DNA from: Rathayibacter sp. VKM Ac-2857
GTDB taxonomy: Bacteria; Actinomycetota; Actinomycetes; Actinomycetales; Microbacteriaceae
Length of the DNA: 64,000 nt
Direction: 5' to 3'
NCBI RefSeq assembly: GCF_013205025.1
Contig: NZ_JABMLE010000001.1
Coordinates: forward strand, 1-64,000
Under the pieces are notes generated by a model. It made no database searches and had not been told where the DNA came from. It worked only from the letters and a program-made list of their open reading frames with translations. A program made the translations under genes and the position numbers. Of the stretch, positions 1-9,160 are shown one piece after another; the stretch's first letter is position 1; each line of letters starts with the position of its first letter.

Positions 1-876
1 GAGGTCGCCCCGGAGGTGACTCCGACGCAGCTGAGGAGGATCGTCGGCCGTCTGCGTGATCAGCTGCACGAGGAGCCGCTCGTCCAGCGCCATGCTCGGG
101 CCCGCCAGGACCGTGCCGTCTGGATCACGCCCGACGTCGACGGGATGGCCACCCTCTGCGCGCTCCTCCCCGCGCCGGACGCGATGGGGATCGGCGACCG
201 CGTCGACCGCATCGCCCGCTCCCTCCGCGACGGCGGCGACCAGCGCACCCTGGCCCAGCTGAAGGCCGACGTGCTCACCGACCTGCTGCGCGACGGCGAC
301 ATCGCCGGCACCACTCCCGCGAGCGACGGGCCTCAGCTGTCCGCGTCGTACGTGCCCGGGATCCGCGCCGAGGTGCGGCTCACGCTCGCCGCGTCGACCG
401 CCGCGGGTCTCGACGACGCACCGGCGGATCTCGACGGCTACGGCCTGATCCCGGCCGACCTCGCTCGTGCGCTGGTCGCGACGGGCGCGTCGTTCACCCG
501 CGTCCTCACCGATCCAGACACCCGCGCCGTGAGGTCCGTCGGCCGCACCTACCGTCTCCCGCCGCCGCAGATGCGCCTGCACCTGCAGCTGCGCGATCAG
601 ACGTGCCGCTTCCCGGGCTGCACCCGCACCGCATCTCGGGCGGAGGCGGACCACACCCTCGAGTGGCGCAACGGCGGCGAGACCTCGCTCGAGAACCTCG
701 TCTCCCTCTGCACCAGCCACCACCACGTGCGCCACGGCGACCGCTGGACCTACGTCCCCCGCCCGGACGGCGGCATCGGGTGGACCACCCCCACGGGCCG
801 CATCGTCGTCGTACGCCCGCCGGCGCTGGCTGGGGCGCCGCCGGGCCCCCGCTTCGTGGACGTCCCGCCGTTCTGA
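1..876 (+). CDS. DUF222/HNH endonuclease family protein, 5' end outside the window
   Basis: This is the C-terminal part of a 13E12/DUF222-type protein with an HNH nuclease domain. The frame is open from base 1, so the real start lies upstream; the GTG at 16 is probably internal. The last ~100 residues carry the HNH signature: a CxxxxC pair (CRFPGC), then ADHTLEW with the catalytic His, an Asn in SLENLVSLC and a terminal SHHH cluster, as expected for a metal-dependent beta-beta-alpha nuclease. These genes are abundant, often multicopy, in Microbacteriaceae and actinobacteriophage-related DNA; their biological role is not settled. It stops at 874-876 and is followed by a repeat-filled convergent spacer. 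Confidence 0.85.
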   Translation, partial: EVAPEVTPTQLRRIVGRLRDQLHEEPLVQRHARARQDRAVWITPDVDGMATLCALLPAPDAMGIGDRVDRIARSLRDGGDQRTLAQLKADVLTDLLRDGDIAGTTPASDGPQLSASYVPGIRAEVRLTLAASTAAGLDDAPADLDGYGLIPADLARALVATGASFTRVLTDPDTRAVRSVGRTYRLPPPQMRLHLQLRDQTCRFPGCTRTASRAEADHTLEWRNGGETSLENLVSLCTSHHHVRHGDRWTYVPRPDGGIGWTTPTGRIVVVRPPALAGAPPGPRFVDVPPF

Positions 877-1184
877 AGGACGCGGGTCTCGATACGCGCT
901 GCGCGCTACTCGACCAGGAGGGGCTGCCGCCGCGGCGGTTCCGTGCGCCGCCCGCATGCGTCAGCCCGCGCTCATCATGCTGGTCGAGTAGCCCCGCAGG
1001 GGCGTATCGAGACCCGCCGTCATCAGCAGGGCGGGTCTGCAGACCCGCGTTCTGACGCTGGTGGATCTCGATACGCCCGCTGCGCGGGCTACTCGATCAG
1101 CATGGCTTTCCCCCTCTACGCGCTGCGCGCTGCTCGACCAGCAGGGAACGCACGCGCTGCTCGACCAGCAGGGGCGCGATGCCG
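877..1184. repeat. REP-like repeat cluster A
   Basis: This 308-base gap between two convergent genes holds no gene. It contains copies of a palindromic unit with core TCTCGATACG...CTACTCGACCAGC: forward at 885-919, reverse at 976-1015, forward at 1063-1105, and two partial copies near 1117-1143 and 1150-1174. In the complete copies the two halves flank a short self-complementary hairpin that varies in sequence. An exact 18-bp palindrome, GCGGGTCTGCAGACCCGC, lies at 1031-1048. The same unit recurs near 35770-35963 and 62597-62828. The arrangement resembles REP/BIME elements that could fold at the 3' ends of both mRNAs. Confidence 0.85.
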
Positions 1185-2603
1185 CTACAGGCCCGCGGGC
1201 TTGGACGGCGTGCGGAGCCAGGTGTCGAAGAAGGCGGAGAGGTCCTGGCCGGAGACCGACTCGGCGAGGTCCTGCAGGTCGGCCGTGGTCACGTTGCCGT
1301 AGCGGTTCTCGGCGGCCCAGCGCTGCAGCAGCGTGCCGAAGGCCTCCTCGCCGATGGTGGAGCGCAGCTCGACCAGCGTGAGGCCGCCGCGCGCGTAGAT
1401 CGGGCTGTCGAAGAGGCCGAGCGCCCCCGGATCGGCGACCTGCGTCGCCCAGAACGGGTCGTCGGCGGGGATCGCCGCGACCTCGGCGGCCGACTCCTCG
1501 ACGGTCGGGCCGCCGTCGTGCTCCGCCCACAGCCACTCGGCGTAGGTCGCGAAGCCCTCGTTCAGCCAGATGTCCGCCCAGACCCGCGGGGTGACGCTGT
1601 CGCCGAACCACTGGTGCGAGATCTCGTGCGCGACGGTCGAGGTGTCGGCGCCGCCCGAGTAGAACGACCGCCCCTGCGTCTCGAGGGCGTAGCCGATCTC
1701 GTCGTCGTCGACGACGGCGCCGCCCGAGCGGAACGGGTACGGGCCGAAGACGGTCGTGAAGTAGTCGATGATCTCGCCCTGGCGCGCGAGCGCGGCCTCC
1801 GTGCTCGCGCGAGCGTCGCCGGTGAGGTCGCGGTCGACGGCGTCGATGCTGACCACGCCCCCCGCCCGCGAGCGCACCAGGTCGTAGTCGCCGATGTTGA
1901 CCATCGCGAGGTAGCTCGCCATCGGGCTGGTCTCGACCCAGCTGGAGGTGGTCCAGCCGTTGCGGGTGACGGGCGAGCCCACCGGGACGCCGTTCGCGAC
2001 GGCGGTGCGCCCCTCCGGGACCGTGAGGGTGAAGGAGTAGCGGGCCTTGTCGGCCGGCGAGTCGTTGACCGGATACCAGGTCGAGGCGCCGTCGGGCTCG
2101 CTCGCGACCAGGGCGCCGTCGTCGGTCGACCACCAGCCGTACGGGGCGCCGGTGGCGTCGACCGGGTTGCCCGTCGTGCCGGCGTAGCGGATGTCGACCA
2201 GGGTCGGCGCGCCCTTCTTGAGCGAGCGGGCGGGCGTGATCGTGAGCTCGTCGCCGACCTGCGTGAAGGCGGCGCCCTTCGTGTTCACCGAGACCTTCGA
2301 GACCGTCAGGCCGCGGAGGTCGAAGGAGAACGAGCTCAGCTCCTGCGTCGGCGAGAGGGTCACGACGGCACGGCCGGTGAGCGCCCGCGGGGCCGGGTCG
2401 TAGGTGAGGAACAGGCTGTAGCTGAGCGCGTCGAAGCCCGAGCTGCCGAGGCCCGGGAAGTACGGGTCGCCGGAGCTGGTGCCACCGCTCGTGCCGGCCT
2501 TGGCGGCGGTGTCGGCGAGGGCCGGCGCCGGGAGCGCGACGGCTCCGGCGACGAGGGCGGTGGCGAGGAGCGCCGGAACGACACGGCGAGCGGAGGCGGG
2601 CAT
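1185..2603 (-). CDS. Secreted M1-family zinc metallopeptidase
   Basis: Gluzincin aminopeptidase of the M1 family, predicted exported. The zinc site is HEISH at residues 326-330 with the third ligand Glu349 in WLNEGFATYAE, the HExxH-18x-E spacing of the family. The substrate-binding GAMEN motif is replaced by GYALETQ, as in many actinobacterial members. An Ala-rich signal sequence ending near APALA covers residues 1-30. At 472 residues it lacks the long C-terminal helical domain of classical aminopeptidase N. I chose the ATG at 2603 because a TAGCGT box (2616-2611) sits 7 nt upstream, suggesting a leaderless mRNA; a GTG at 2612 is the alternative. Confidence 0.85.
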   Translation of the reverse strand: MPASARRVVPALLATALVAGAVALPAPALADTAAKAGTSGGTSSGDPYFPGLGSSGFDALSYSLFLTYDPAPRALTGRAVVTLSPTQELSSFSFDLRGLTVSKVSVNTKGAAFTQVGDELTITPARSLKKGAPTLVDIRYAGTTGNPVDATGAPYGWWSTDDGALVASEPDGASTWYPVNDSPADKARYSFTLTVPEGRTAVANGVPVGSPVTRNGWTTSSWVETSPMASYLAMVNIGDYDLVRSRAGGVVSIDAVDRDLTGDARASTEAALARQGEIIDYFTTVFGPYPFRSGGAVVDDDEIGYALETQGRSFYSGGADTSTVAHEISHQWFGDSVTPRVWADIWLNEGFATYAEWLWAEHDGGPTVEESAAEVAAIPADDPFWATQVADPGALGLFDSPIYARGGLTLVELRSTIGEEAFGTLLQRWAAENRYGNVTTADLQDLAESVSGQDLSAFFDTWLRTPSKPAGL

Positions 2604-2634
2604 GCGGCTCACGCTAGACCCTCGGGTGCGCTCC

Positions 2635-5196
2635 CTAGCCTCGCCGCTCCAGCGCGGCCAGCAGGTACGGCGCCGTCCGGCTGCCGTCCGCCCGCGCGAC
2701 CTGCTCCGGCGTGCCGGTCGCGACGATCGAGCCGCCCGCGTCGCCCGCTCCCGGGCCGAGGTCGATCACCCAGTCCGCGTCGGCGACGATCCGCATGTCG
2801 TGCTCGACGACGATCACGGTGTTGCCCGCGTCGACGAGGTGCTGCAGGTGGCCGAGCAGCCGGTCCGCGTCGGCCGGGTGCAGTCCCGACGTCGGCTCGT
2901 CGAGGAGGTAGAGGGTGTCGCCGCGCTGCGCCCGCCGCAGCTCCGAGGCGAGCTTCACCCGCTGCGCCTCGCCGCCGGACAGCTCCGGCGCGGGCTGCCC
3001 GAGCGCGACGTAGCCGAGACCCACGTCGAGCAGCGCGTCGAGGTGCCGGCCGATCTCCGTCTCCTCGGCGAAGACCTCGCGCGCCTCGGTGACGCTCAGC
3101 GCGAGGACGTCGGCGATCGAGCGCCCGCCCCAGGTGACCTCGAGGGTCTCGGCGTTGTAGCGAGTGCCGCCGCAGGCCGTGCACGGCGCCTGCACGGTCG
3201 GCAGGAAGAGCAGCTCGACCTCCATCGTGCCCTCGCCCTTGCAGACCGGGCAGCGGCCGCTGGGCATGTTGAAGGAGAAGCGGCCGGCCCCGTAGCGACG
3301 GCGCTTGGCCTCCGGAGTCGCCGCGAAGAGCGCGCGGACGCGGTCGAACAGGCCGGTATAGGTGGCGACGTTGGAGCGCGAGGTGCGCCCGATCGGCGTC
3401 TGGCCGACCTGCACCACCCGGCGCAGCCGCTCCGCAGGTCCGGTCGCGCTGCCGGTCGTGACGCCGGAGTCGGCGTCGAGCAGCGGGTCGTCGGAGGACG
3501 ACTCGTCCGGCTCGGGGCTCTCCCCCGCGAGATCGGCCTGCAGGCTCGCGCGGAGCAGGTCCGGGAGCGCCTGATTGACCAGCGTCGACTTGCCCGACCC
3601 GGACACCCCCGTCACCGCGGTCAGCGCGCCGAGCGGGAATGCGACGTCGAGCCCGCGGAGGTTGTTGCGCGCCACGTCGACCAGCCGCACCTGCGCGTCG
3701 GGCGTCCGCCGTACGGGCAGCGGCGGCGTCGGCTCCGCGGTCTCGGGGAAGAGGTAGCGCCGGGTGATCGAGTCGCCCGCCTCGCGCAGGCCCGCGAGCT
3801 CGCCCGAGTAGACGACGGTGCCGCCGCCCGAGCCGGCCGCCGGGCCGATGTCGACGATCCAGTCGGCCTCGCGGATCACGTCGAGCGAGTGCTCGACGAA
3901 GAAGACCGTGTTGCCGCTGTCCTTCAGCGAGCGCAGGATGCCGAGCAGCGCCTCCGTGTCGGCCGGGTGCAGCCCCGTCGACGGCTCGTCGAGCACGAAG
4001 ACCACGCCGAACAGCCGCGAGAGCACCTGGGTCGCGAGGCGCATCCGCTGCAGCTCGCCCGAGGACAGGGTCGGCGTCGACCGGTCGAGCGACAGGTAGC
4101 CGAGGCCGAGGTCGACGATCGGCGCCATCCGGCCGAGCAGGTCCGAGACCAGGCGCTGGGCGGCGAGCCGCGTCTCGGGAGGGAGGGGCGCGCCGCCCGC
4201 CGGGATCCAGTCCGGCTCGAGCACGCGGGTCAGCAGCGCCGCGAGCTCCTCCAGCGGCAGCGCCGACAGCTCGGTGATGTCCAGGCCCTCGAAGCTCACC
4301 GCCAGGGCCTCCGGCTTCACCCGCTTGCCGTGGCAGTCCGGGCAGGCGACGCTGACCAGGAAGGTCGCCGCGCGCTCGCGCATCCGGGCGCTCTTGGAAC
4401 CGGCGAAGGTGTCCATCACGTAGCGGCGCACCCCGAGGAACGTGCTCATGTAGCGCGGTTCGGCCCCTGCCGCCACGGCCGCCCGCACCTCGGCCGGCCC
4501 GCGATCCGTCCAGACCGGGACCTGCGGCGACTCCTGCGTGTACAGGATCCACTCGCGCTCCTCCGCCGGAAGCGTCGTCCAGGGCACGTCGATGTCGTAG
4601 CCGAGCGAGATCAGGCTGTCGCGCAGCTGCTTGCCGTGCCAGGCGGTCGGCCAGGCCGCGAGCGCGCCGTCCCGGATCGAGAGCGAGCCGTCCGGCACCA
4701 TCAGCTCCTCGGGCACGTCGTAGACGCGGCCGATCCCGTGGCAGGCGGGGCAGGCGCCCTGGACGGTGTTCGCGGAGAAGTCCTCCGCGAGGAGCATCGG
4801 CGCGCCCTCGGGGTAGGTCCCGACCCGGGAGAAGACCATCCGCACCACGGACGAGAGAGTGGTGGCGCTGCCGAGCGTCGAGCGGGCCGAGCCGCCGGAG
4901 CGGCGCTGCGGCAGCGCGACGGCCGGCGGCAGTCCGTCGATCGCGTCGACGTCCGGAACGCCGACCTGGTCGATCAGCCGCCGCGCGTACGGCGCCACCG
5001 ACTCGAAGTAGCGGCGCTGCGCCTCCGCGTAGAGCGTGCCGAACGCGAGCGAGCTCTTGCCCGAGCCCGACACCCCGGTGAAGGCGACCAGCGCGTCGCG
5101 CGGGATGTCCACGTCCACGTCGCGGAGGTTGTTCTCGCGGGCGCCGCGGACGCGGACCCGGTCGAGGCGGTGGTCGTCGGGGGTGCGCGCAGTCAT
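2635..5196 (-). CDS. UvrA-like tandem ABC ATPase lacking the UvrB-binding region
   Basis: UvrA-family protein of 853 residues with two ABC ATPase modules: Walker A GVSGSGKSS at 41-49 and GVSGSGKST near 535, with signature motifs LSSGELQ near 378 and LSGGEAQ near 737. The second zinc module is complete (CPVC...CTAC). The first is reduced: the chain runs from RVGT straight to FSANTVQGACPAC, omitting the first CxxC pair and roughly 115 residues that in E. coli UvrA bind UvrB. It is therefore unlikely to be the canonical excision-repair UvrA. Relatives include UvrA2 and DrrC-type proteins linked to DNA-binding drug resistance. Its substrate here is unknown. Confidence 0.85.
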   Translation of the reverse strand: MTARTPDDHRLDRVRVRGARENNLRDVDVDIPRDALVAFTGVSGSGKSSLAFGTLYAEAQRRYFESVAPYARRLIDQVGVPDVDAIDGLPPAVALPQRRSGGSARSTLGSATTLSSVVRMVFSRVGTYPEGAPMLLAEDFSANTVQGACPACHGIGRVYDVPEELMVPDGSLSIRDGALAAWPTAWHGKQLRDSLISLGYDIDVPWTTLPAEEREWILYTQESPQVPVWTDRGPAEVRAAVAAGAEPRYMSTFLGVRRYVMDTFAGSKSARMRERAATFLVSVACPDCHGKRVKPEALAVSFEGLDITELSALPLEELAALLTRVLEPDWIPAGGAPLPPETRLAAQRLVSDLLGRMAPIVDLGLGYLSLDRSTPTLSSGELQRMRLATQVLSRLFGVVFVLDEPSTGLHPADTEALLGILRSLKDSGNTVFFVEHSLDVIREADWIVDIGPAAGSGGGTVVYSGELAGLREAGDSITRRYLFPETAEPTPPLPVRRTPDAQVRLVDVARNNLRGLDVAFPLGALTAVTGVSGSGKSTLVNQALPDLLRASLQADLAGESPEPDESSSDDPLLDADSGVTTGSATGPAERLRRVVQVGQTPIGRTSRSNVATYTGLFDRVRALFAATPEAKRRRYGAGRFSFNMPSGRCPVCKGEGTMEVELLFLPTVQAPCTACGGTRYNAETLEVTWGGRSIADVLALSVTEAREVFAEETEIGRHLDALLDVGLGYVALGQPAPELSGGEAQRVKLASELRRAQRGDTLYLLDEPTSGLHPADADRLLGHLQHLVDAGNTVIVVEHDMRIVADADWVIDLGPGAGDAGGSIVATGTPEQVARADGSRTAPYLLAALERRG

Positions 5197-5226
5197 CCGA
5201 CCAGCCTGCCCTGTCCCGATGTGCGC

Positions 5227-6765
5227 TCAGTCCAGGCGGGGGCGGTACGCGCGGACGACCGGCGGCGACTCGAGCGTCTCCCGCTTCACGACGTCGAGGC
5301 GCTGCAGCAGCGCGGGGATCGTCGGCGTCATCTCGAGCCGGACCTCGAGCTCGCCGTCGCGGCCGGGCAGGGAGAAGGAGACCTGGGCCGCGGAGGCGCT
5401 CCAGAGCAGCCGCTCGCGCAGGGGGCGAGCGGTGGGCTGCTCCGCGAGTCCGCCGACCTCTTCGAGCACAGTGGCGAGGCGGCGGGCTCGCACCTCGGCC
5501 GGCACGTCGCTGAGGAGGTTGGGGCTGAACAGCACGCCGCCGGACATCTCCTCCGCCTGACCGGGGTCGCCGGGACCGACGATCGCGGCCTCGACGGCGG
5601 CGGCGGCCGCCAGCGTCGACGGGTGCAGCGCGATCGTGCGGGCCGGCGGTTCGGCGTCCTCGAGCGCCGCGCGGAGGAGGCCCGTGGCCGCGGCGGCGAG
5701 CTTGGCGCCGTTCGTGGTCGCGAAGACCACGACGCCCAGACCGGACTCCAGGTGCCAGCGCATGTTCGAGGACCAGCCGGGCAGCCCGCCGGAGTGATGG
5801 GCGATCGCGCCGAAGCGGACGTCCTGCTCGATCACGAGCCCGAGACCGTAGGCCGAGCCGTCGAGGGTGCTCTCGCCGGCGCGGGGGCTGAGCGCGGGGA
5901 CCGGGGTCCAGCCGCGCTGCATCTCGCGGCGGGAGGCGCGGCTGAGGACGGCGTCGTCATCGTTCCCGTCGGCACCGTCTCCGTTCTCACCGTTGTCGTC
6001 CGCGCCGACGAACGCCGACGACAACCAGCCGCTCCAGCGCGCGATGTCGCCGACGGTGCTGTACATGCTCGCCGCGCAGGCGCCCACGCCGGTGCCGGTG
6101 TACGGGCGGGCGGTCCAGGTCGCGCCCTCGTCGAAGCTGCTGAAGCCCCGCGCGAGGTCGGTCCCCGCGGGGTAGGCGTTCACGTCGTAGCGCGTGCTCG
6201 CCAGGCCGAGCGGCTCGAGGATCGTCCGGGTCGCGAAGGCGACGAAGTCCTCGCCGGAGACGTTCTCGACGATCACGCCGAGCAGCCAGAAGCCGATGTT
6301 GGAGTACTGGTAGACCTCGCCCGGCCGTTCCGTGAAGGTGAGCCCGCGCGCGATCAGCGCGAGGAACTCCGCGCGCGGCATCGCCATGACGTGGTCGGCC
6401 CAGCCGTTGTCCTCGGGCAGCCCCGAGCAGTTGCTGAGCAGCATCCGGAGCGTCACCGGCAGTACCCGGCCCGCGGCGTCGACCGGGTCCGCGAACTCGG
6501 GCACGTGGGCGCTCACGCGGTCGTCGAGGTCCAGCAGCCCGCGGTCGCGGAGGATCAGCACGGCGGCCGCCTCGAAGCTCTTCGACATCGACGCGATGCG
6601 GTGCACGGTGCCGGCCGCGGGCGTCGCACCGTCGAGGCGGTGCTCGCCGATCGCGTGCTGGAGGAGCAGCCCGTCGCGGTCGAACAGCGCCCAGCTCAGC
6701 GACGGAGCGACCGGCGCGCCCTCGTCGAACCAGTGCGCGAATCGGTCCCGGAGCTGCGGAGTCAT
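5227..6765 (-). CDS. Serine beta-lactamase-like (class C/esterase) hydrolase
   Basis: Beta-lactamase-superfamily serine hydrolase. The nucleophile and general base form SMSK at residues 59-62; a YSN motif (QYSNIGFW) and an HSGG motif (HHSGGLPGW) replacing KTG follow in the usual order. No signal peptide is visible, so it is probably cytoplasmic. Such proteins are esterases, D-aminopeptidases or peptidases more often than true beta-lactamases, and sequence alone does not decide. A run of acidic and Gly/Asn residues near position 270 looks like an inserted flexible loop. The start at 6765 is preceded by AAGGATGAGGGG; an in-frame start at 6798 would overlap the upstream gene. Confidence 0.8.
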   Translation of the reverse strand: MTPQLRDRFAHWFDEGAPVAPSLSWALFDRDGLLLQHAIGEHRLDGATPAAGTVHRIASMSKSFEAAAVLILRDRGLLDLDDRVSAHVPEFADPVDAAGRVLPVTLRMLLSNCSGLPEDNGWADHVMAMPRAEFLALIARGLTFTERPGEVYQYSNIGFWLLGVIVENVSGEDFVAFATRTILEPLGLASTRYDVNAYPAGTDLARGFSSFDEGATWTARPYTGTGVGACAASMYSTVGDIARWSGWLSSAFVGADDNGENGDGADGNDDDAVLSRASRREMQRGWTPVPALSPRAGESTLDGSAYGLGLVIEQDVRFGAIAHHSGGLPGWSSNMRWHLESGLGVVVFATTNGAKLAAAATGLLRAALEDAEPPARTIALHPSTLAAAAAVEAAIVGPGDPGQAEEMSGGVLFSPNLLSDVPAEVRARRLATVLEEVGGLAEQPTARPLRERLLWSASAAQVSFSLPGRDGELEVRLEMTPTIPALLQRLDVVKRETLESPPVVRAYRPRLD

Positions 6766-6769
6766 CCCC

Positions 6770-7888
6770 TCATCCTTCCGCACGCGATCCCTCCGCACTC
6801 GCCCCTGGAGCTCGCACGGGGCCGTCCCTGCGCAGCTCCACGAGGATGCGGCGCAGGTGGATCGCGACCAGGACGCCCGGGCCCATGCTCGTCCCGGTCG
6901 CGGCGGCGCGGGCGTCCACGGCGCGCACGAGCTCCTCGACGGCGGCGTCCGCAGGCTCCAGGGAGCGGTCCTCCGGCGAGCCGCCCGTCACCACCGCATC
7001 GCCGACCGCGTGGCAGGCCGCGCTCAGCGGCGCCGCCAGCTCCGCGTCGAACGGCAGCGCGCCCGGGCGGTTCCAGATGGTGTCCGCCAGCGCGGCCGTC
7101 ATGTCGCGGACGTGGAAGAGCGTCCCGTCGAGGGTCGCCAGGCGGAGGTGGTCGGTCTGCGAGCTGTGCCGGTGCAGCAGCGCGCGCGGATTGCCCTTCC
7201 GGCTCTCATCGCCGTCGACCAGCGCGCGCCGGACCTCGGCCGCGGTCGCCGCCAGCTGCTCGCCGTTGGTCGACCAGGCCTCGTGCTCGGGCGGCCAGGT
7301 CTCCTCGAGGGCGGTGCCCATGTCGTGCAGGTGGGTCGAGAGCTGGCGCTCGAACTCGTCGACGCGGGCCGTCGCGGCCTCGGAGGTGAGCCCCGGAGCG
7401 ACCAGGAGGTTGACCAGCAGCCCGACCATCACGCCGACCGCCATCTGCACGAGGTAGCCGAGCGAGTAGTCCTCCGCCTTCGCGCCGCCGATGATCAGCA
7501 CGAAGAGCGCCGCCATCGGCACGTACTCCCGCCCCGCGCCGAACCAGCCGGTGCCCGAGAGCACCACGCCGATGCCGACGATCAGCGGGATCGTCCACCA
7601 GGTCGGGCCGACGGTCACCACGACCAGCACGGCCAACCCGATGCCCGCCGCGAGCCCGAGGAGGGTCTGCAGCCCCGTCTTCGCCGAGCCCATCAGCGTC
7701 GGGTACATGCTGACGAGCGCGCCGAGCGGCGCGTAGTACGGGTACTGCTCCGCGACTCCGGGCACGTGCGGGGCGACGGCCCAGGCGATGCCCACCGCCA
7801 CCGCGGTCTTCAGTGCGAGGAGCAGCCGCGGGCCGGAGACCGCGTCGCGCCAGGCCCGAGCGGCCCGGGTGAGGCGAGGGCCGGTCAC
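6770..7888 (-). CDS. FUSC/aromatic acid exporter-like integral membrane protein
   Basis: Membrane protein of 372 residues. The N-terminal half has about five hydrophobic segments with the FUSC-like pattern (ALKTAVAVGIAWAV, GALVSMYPTLMGSAKTG), followed by a soluble alpha-helical C-terminal half. The family includes efflux components such as AaeB and YccS, but its substrate is unknown here. Translation starts at a GTG (7888) overlapping the TGA of the upstream flavoprotein gene in GTGA, so the two are almost certainly translationally coupled. The open frame extends upstream through that gene, but the extension is low-complexity and not a real N-terminus. Confidence 0.75.
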   Translation of the reverse strand: MTGPRLTRAARAWRDAVSGPRLLLALKTAVAVGIAWAVAPHVPGVAEQYPYYAPLGALVSMYPTLMGSAKTGLQTLLGLAAGIGLAVLVVVTVGPTWWTIPLIVGIGVVLSGTGWFGAGREYVPMAALFVLIIGGAKAEDYSLGYLVQMAVGVMVGLLVNLLVAPGLTSEAATARVDEFERQLSTHLHDMGTALEETWPPEHEAWSTNGEQLAATAAEVRRALVDGDESRKGNPRALLHRHSSQTDHLRLATLDGTLFHVRDMTAALADTIWNRPGALPFDAELAAPLSAACHAVGDAVVTGGSPEDRSLEPADAAVEELVRAVDARAAATGTSMGPGVLVAIHLRRILVELRRDGPVRAPGASAEGSRAEG

Positions 7889-8397
7889 GCCTGGTTGTCG
7901 AGATGCGCAGCGTCGAGGCGGGGTGCGTCGAGCCGCGCCGCGACGTCCGCGGGGAACCCGCCGGTCGCGATCGGGCTCCAGCGGGTCGGTGTGATGCGCA
8001 GCAGCGACTTGTCCTGCAGTCGCATCGCCGCGCGGTACTCGTCCCAGTCCGGATGCTCGCCCGAGATGCTGCGGTAGTAGTCGACGAGCGCGTCCTCCGC
8101 CTCCGGCATGTGCAGGACCTCGGCCTCGCCGTCGACCTGGATCCACGCGTCGTTCCAGTCGTCGGAGAGCACGAGGACCGAGGCGGCGGAGCGGCGCTCG
8201 GCATTGCGGGTCTTCGCCCGGCCGGGGTAGGTCGAGATCACCAGGCGGCCCTCGGCGTCGACGCCGCCGGACACCGGCGACATCTGCGGCCGGCCGTCGG
8301 CGCGGGTGGTGGCGACGAGCATCCGGTGCCGCGGTCGCACGAAGTCGAGCATGCCGTCGCGGTCGACGGCGGTGGTGGTGGAGACGGTTCTGGCCAT
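7885..8397 (-). CDS. PPOX-class (pyridoxamine oxidase-like split-barrel) flavin/F420 protein
   Basis: A 170-residue split-barrel protein of the pyridoxamine 5'-phosphate oxidase superfamily. Recognisable elements are MLVATTRADGRPQMSPV, the strand RLVISTYPGRAKTRNAERR, and the closing SLLRITPTRW. Many actinobacterial relatives use F420 or FMN to reduce unsaturated compounds; the cofactor cannot be read from sequence. It is the first gene of a two-gene unit with the FUSC-like membrane protein (GTGA overlap), which suggests a shared substrate. No Shine-Dalgarno sequence precedes the ATG; instead TAGCCT (8409-8404) lies exactly six bases upstream, the pattern of a leaderless transcript. Confidence 0.8.
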   Translation of the reverse strand: MARTVSTTTAVDRDGMLDFVRPRHRMLVATTRADGRPQMSPVSGGVDAEGRLVISTYPGRAKTRNAERRSAASVLVLSDDWNDAWIQVDGEAEVLHMPEAEDALVDYYRSISGEHPDWDEYRAAMRLQDKSLLRITPTRWSPIATGGFPADVAARLDAPRLDAAHLDNQA

Positions 8398-8587
8398 CCA
8401 CCCAGGCTAACGAGCACCCCTTCCGAACTAGGTGGTTCTACCCGGTCGTGTCGGCCGGAGCCCAGGAACGGCGTGCCTCCTCCCCCTGAGAGGGGCCGGG
8501 CCCGGGCGGGCGCTGGCGCGGAAGGACGGGCGCGCTGTCGCTAATTTCTGGACGGAACTCCCCCCCTCCCGGCCCCGAAAGGACCCC

Positions 8588-9124
8588 GTGCCCACCTCCT
8601 CCCCCCTCTCCCCCTCGCGCCGCTCCGTCGCGGTCGCCGCGGCCTGGTCGCTGCCCGTCATCGCTGTCGCCGCTGCGGCGCCGCTCGCGAGCGCCTCCAC
8701 CGTCCCGGTCGTCCCCGGCCAGCCGGACACCTACCCGAACCCCACCTTCTCGGCCACCCGCCAGTCGGTCGGCGACCCGAGCCTCAAGGCGACCAACAAC
8801 ACCGGCTACGCCCGCACCGACTTCACCGCCGTCCCCGACGACGGCGACTACGCCTCGTACAAGACCGGCTGGACCTACGTCATCACCTCCGCGAAGCCGG
8901 TGTCGAACATCAGCTACGACACCACCAGCCTCGCGATCGGCGTGCAGGGCGCGCTGACCGACGGCCTCTACACCTACTCCTGGACCCTGACCCGCGCGGC
9001 GGAGACGACCTGGGTGCGGGTCAAGCCCACGGCCTTCCCGCAGGAGATCCGCTTCGTGCTGACCGACACCACGTCGAACCCGCAGGGCGTCGTCGGCAAC
9101 GCGACGGCCACCTCGAAGGCGTAG
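8588..9124 (+). CDS. Secreted protein of unknown function
   Basis: A 178-residue exported protein that I do not recognise. Residues 1-35 form a signal sequence with a twin-arginine-like SRRSVAV segment, an Ala/Val core and a likely cleavage after LASAS, so Sec or Tat export is possible. The mature part is rich in Thr, Asn, Asp and Tyr with alternating hydrophobic residues, consistent with a beta-sandwich fold. I chose the GTG at 8588 because GAAAGGA precedes it at good spacing; the frame is open further upstream, but that extension is Pro/Arg-rich and not protein-like. It is monocistronic and ends at a strong hairpin. Confidence 0.65.
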   Translation: MPTSSPLSPSRRSVAVAAAWSLPVIAVAAAAPLASASTVPVVPGQPDTYPNPTFSATRQSVGDPSLKATNNTGYARTDFTAVPDDGDYASYKTGWTYVITSAKPVSNISYDTTSLAIGVQGALTDGLYTYSWTLTRAAETTWVRVKPTAFPQEIRFVLTDTTSNPQGVVGNATATSKA

Positions 9125-9130
9125 GCCACC

Positions 9131-9160
9131 GGCGGGCTCGCCTACTCGGGCGAGCCCGCC
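9131..9160. terminator. Bidirectional hairpin between convergent genes
   Basis: A perfect 12-bp inverted repeat, GGCGGGCTCGCC at 9131-9142 and its complement at 9149-9160, with a 6-nt loop. It lies just after the stop of the secreted-protein gene and covers the last codons and stop of the tetR gene, so it could end transcription from both sides. There is no clear U-tract on either strand. Confidence 0.6.

Noticed and set aside
2479-7389. A 1636-codon open frame on the + strand
   Set aside because: It is antisense to the UvrA-like, serine hydrolase and FUSC-like genes, is Arg/Ala-rich low-complexity, and shows no domain; such frames arise from GC-rich codon bias.
8425-8438. Weak inverted repeat GAAC-N6-GTTC upstream of the PPOX gene
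   Set aside because: Only the outer 4-bp arms are complementary, and no second copy or regulator is nearby.
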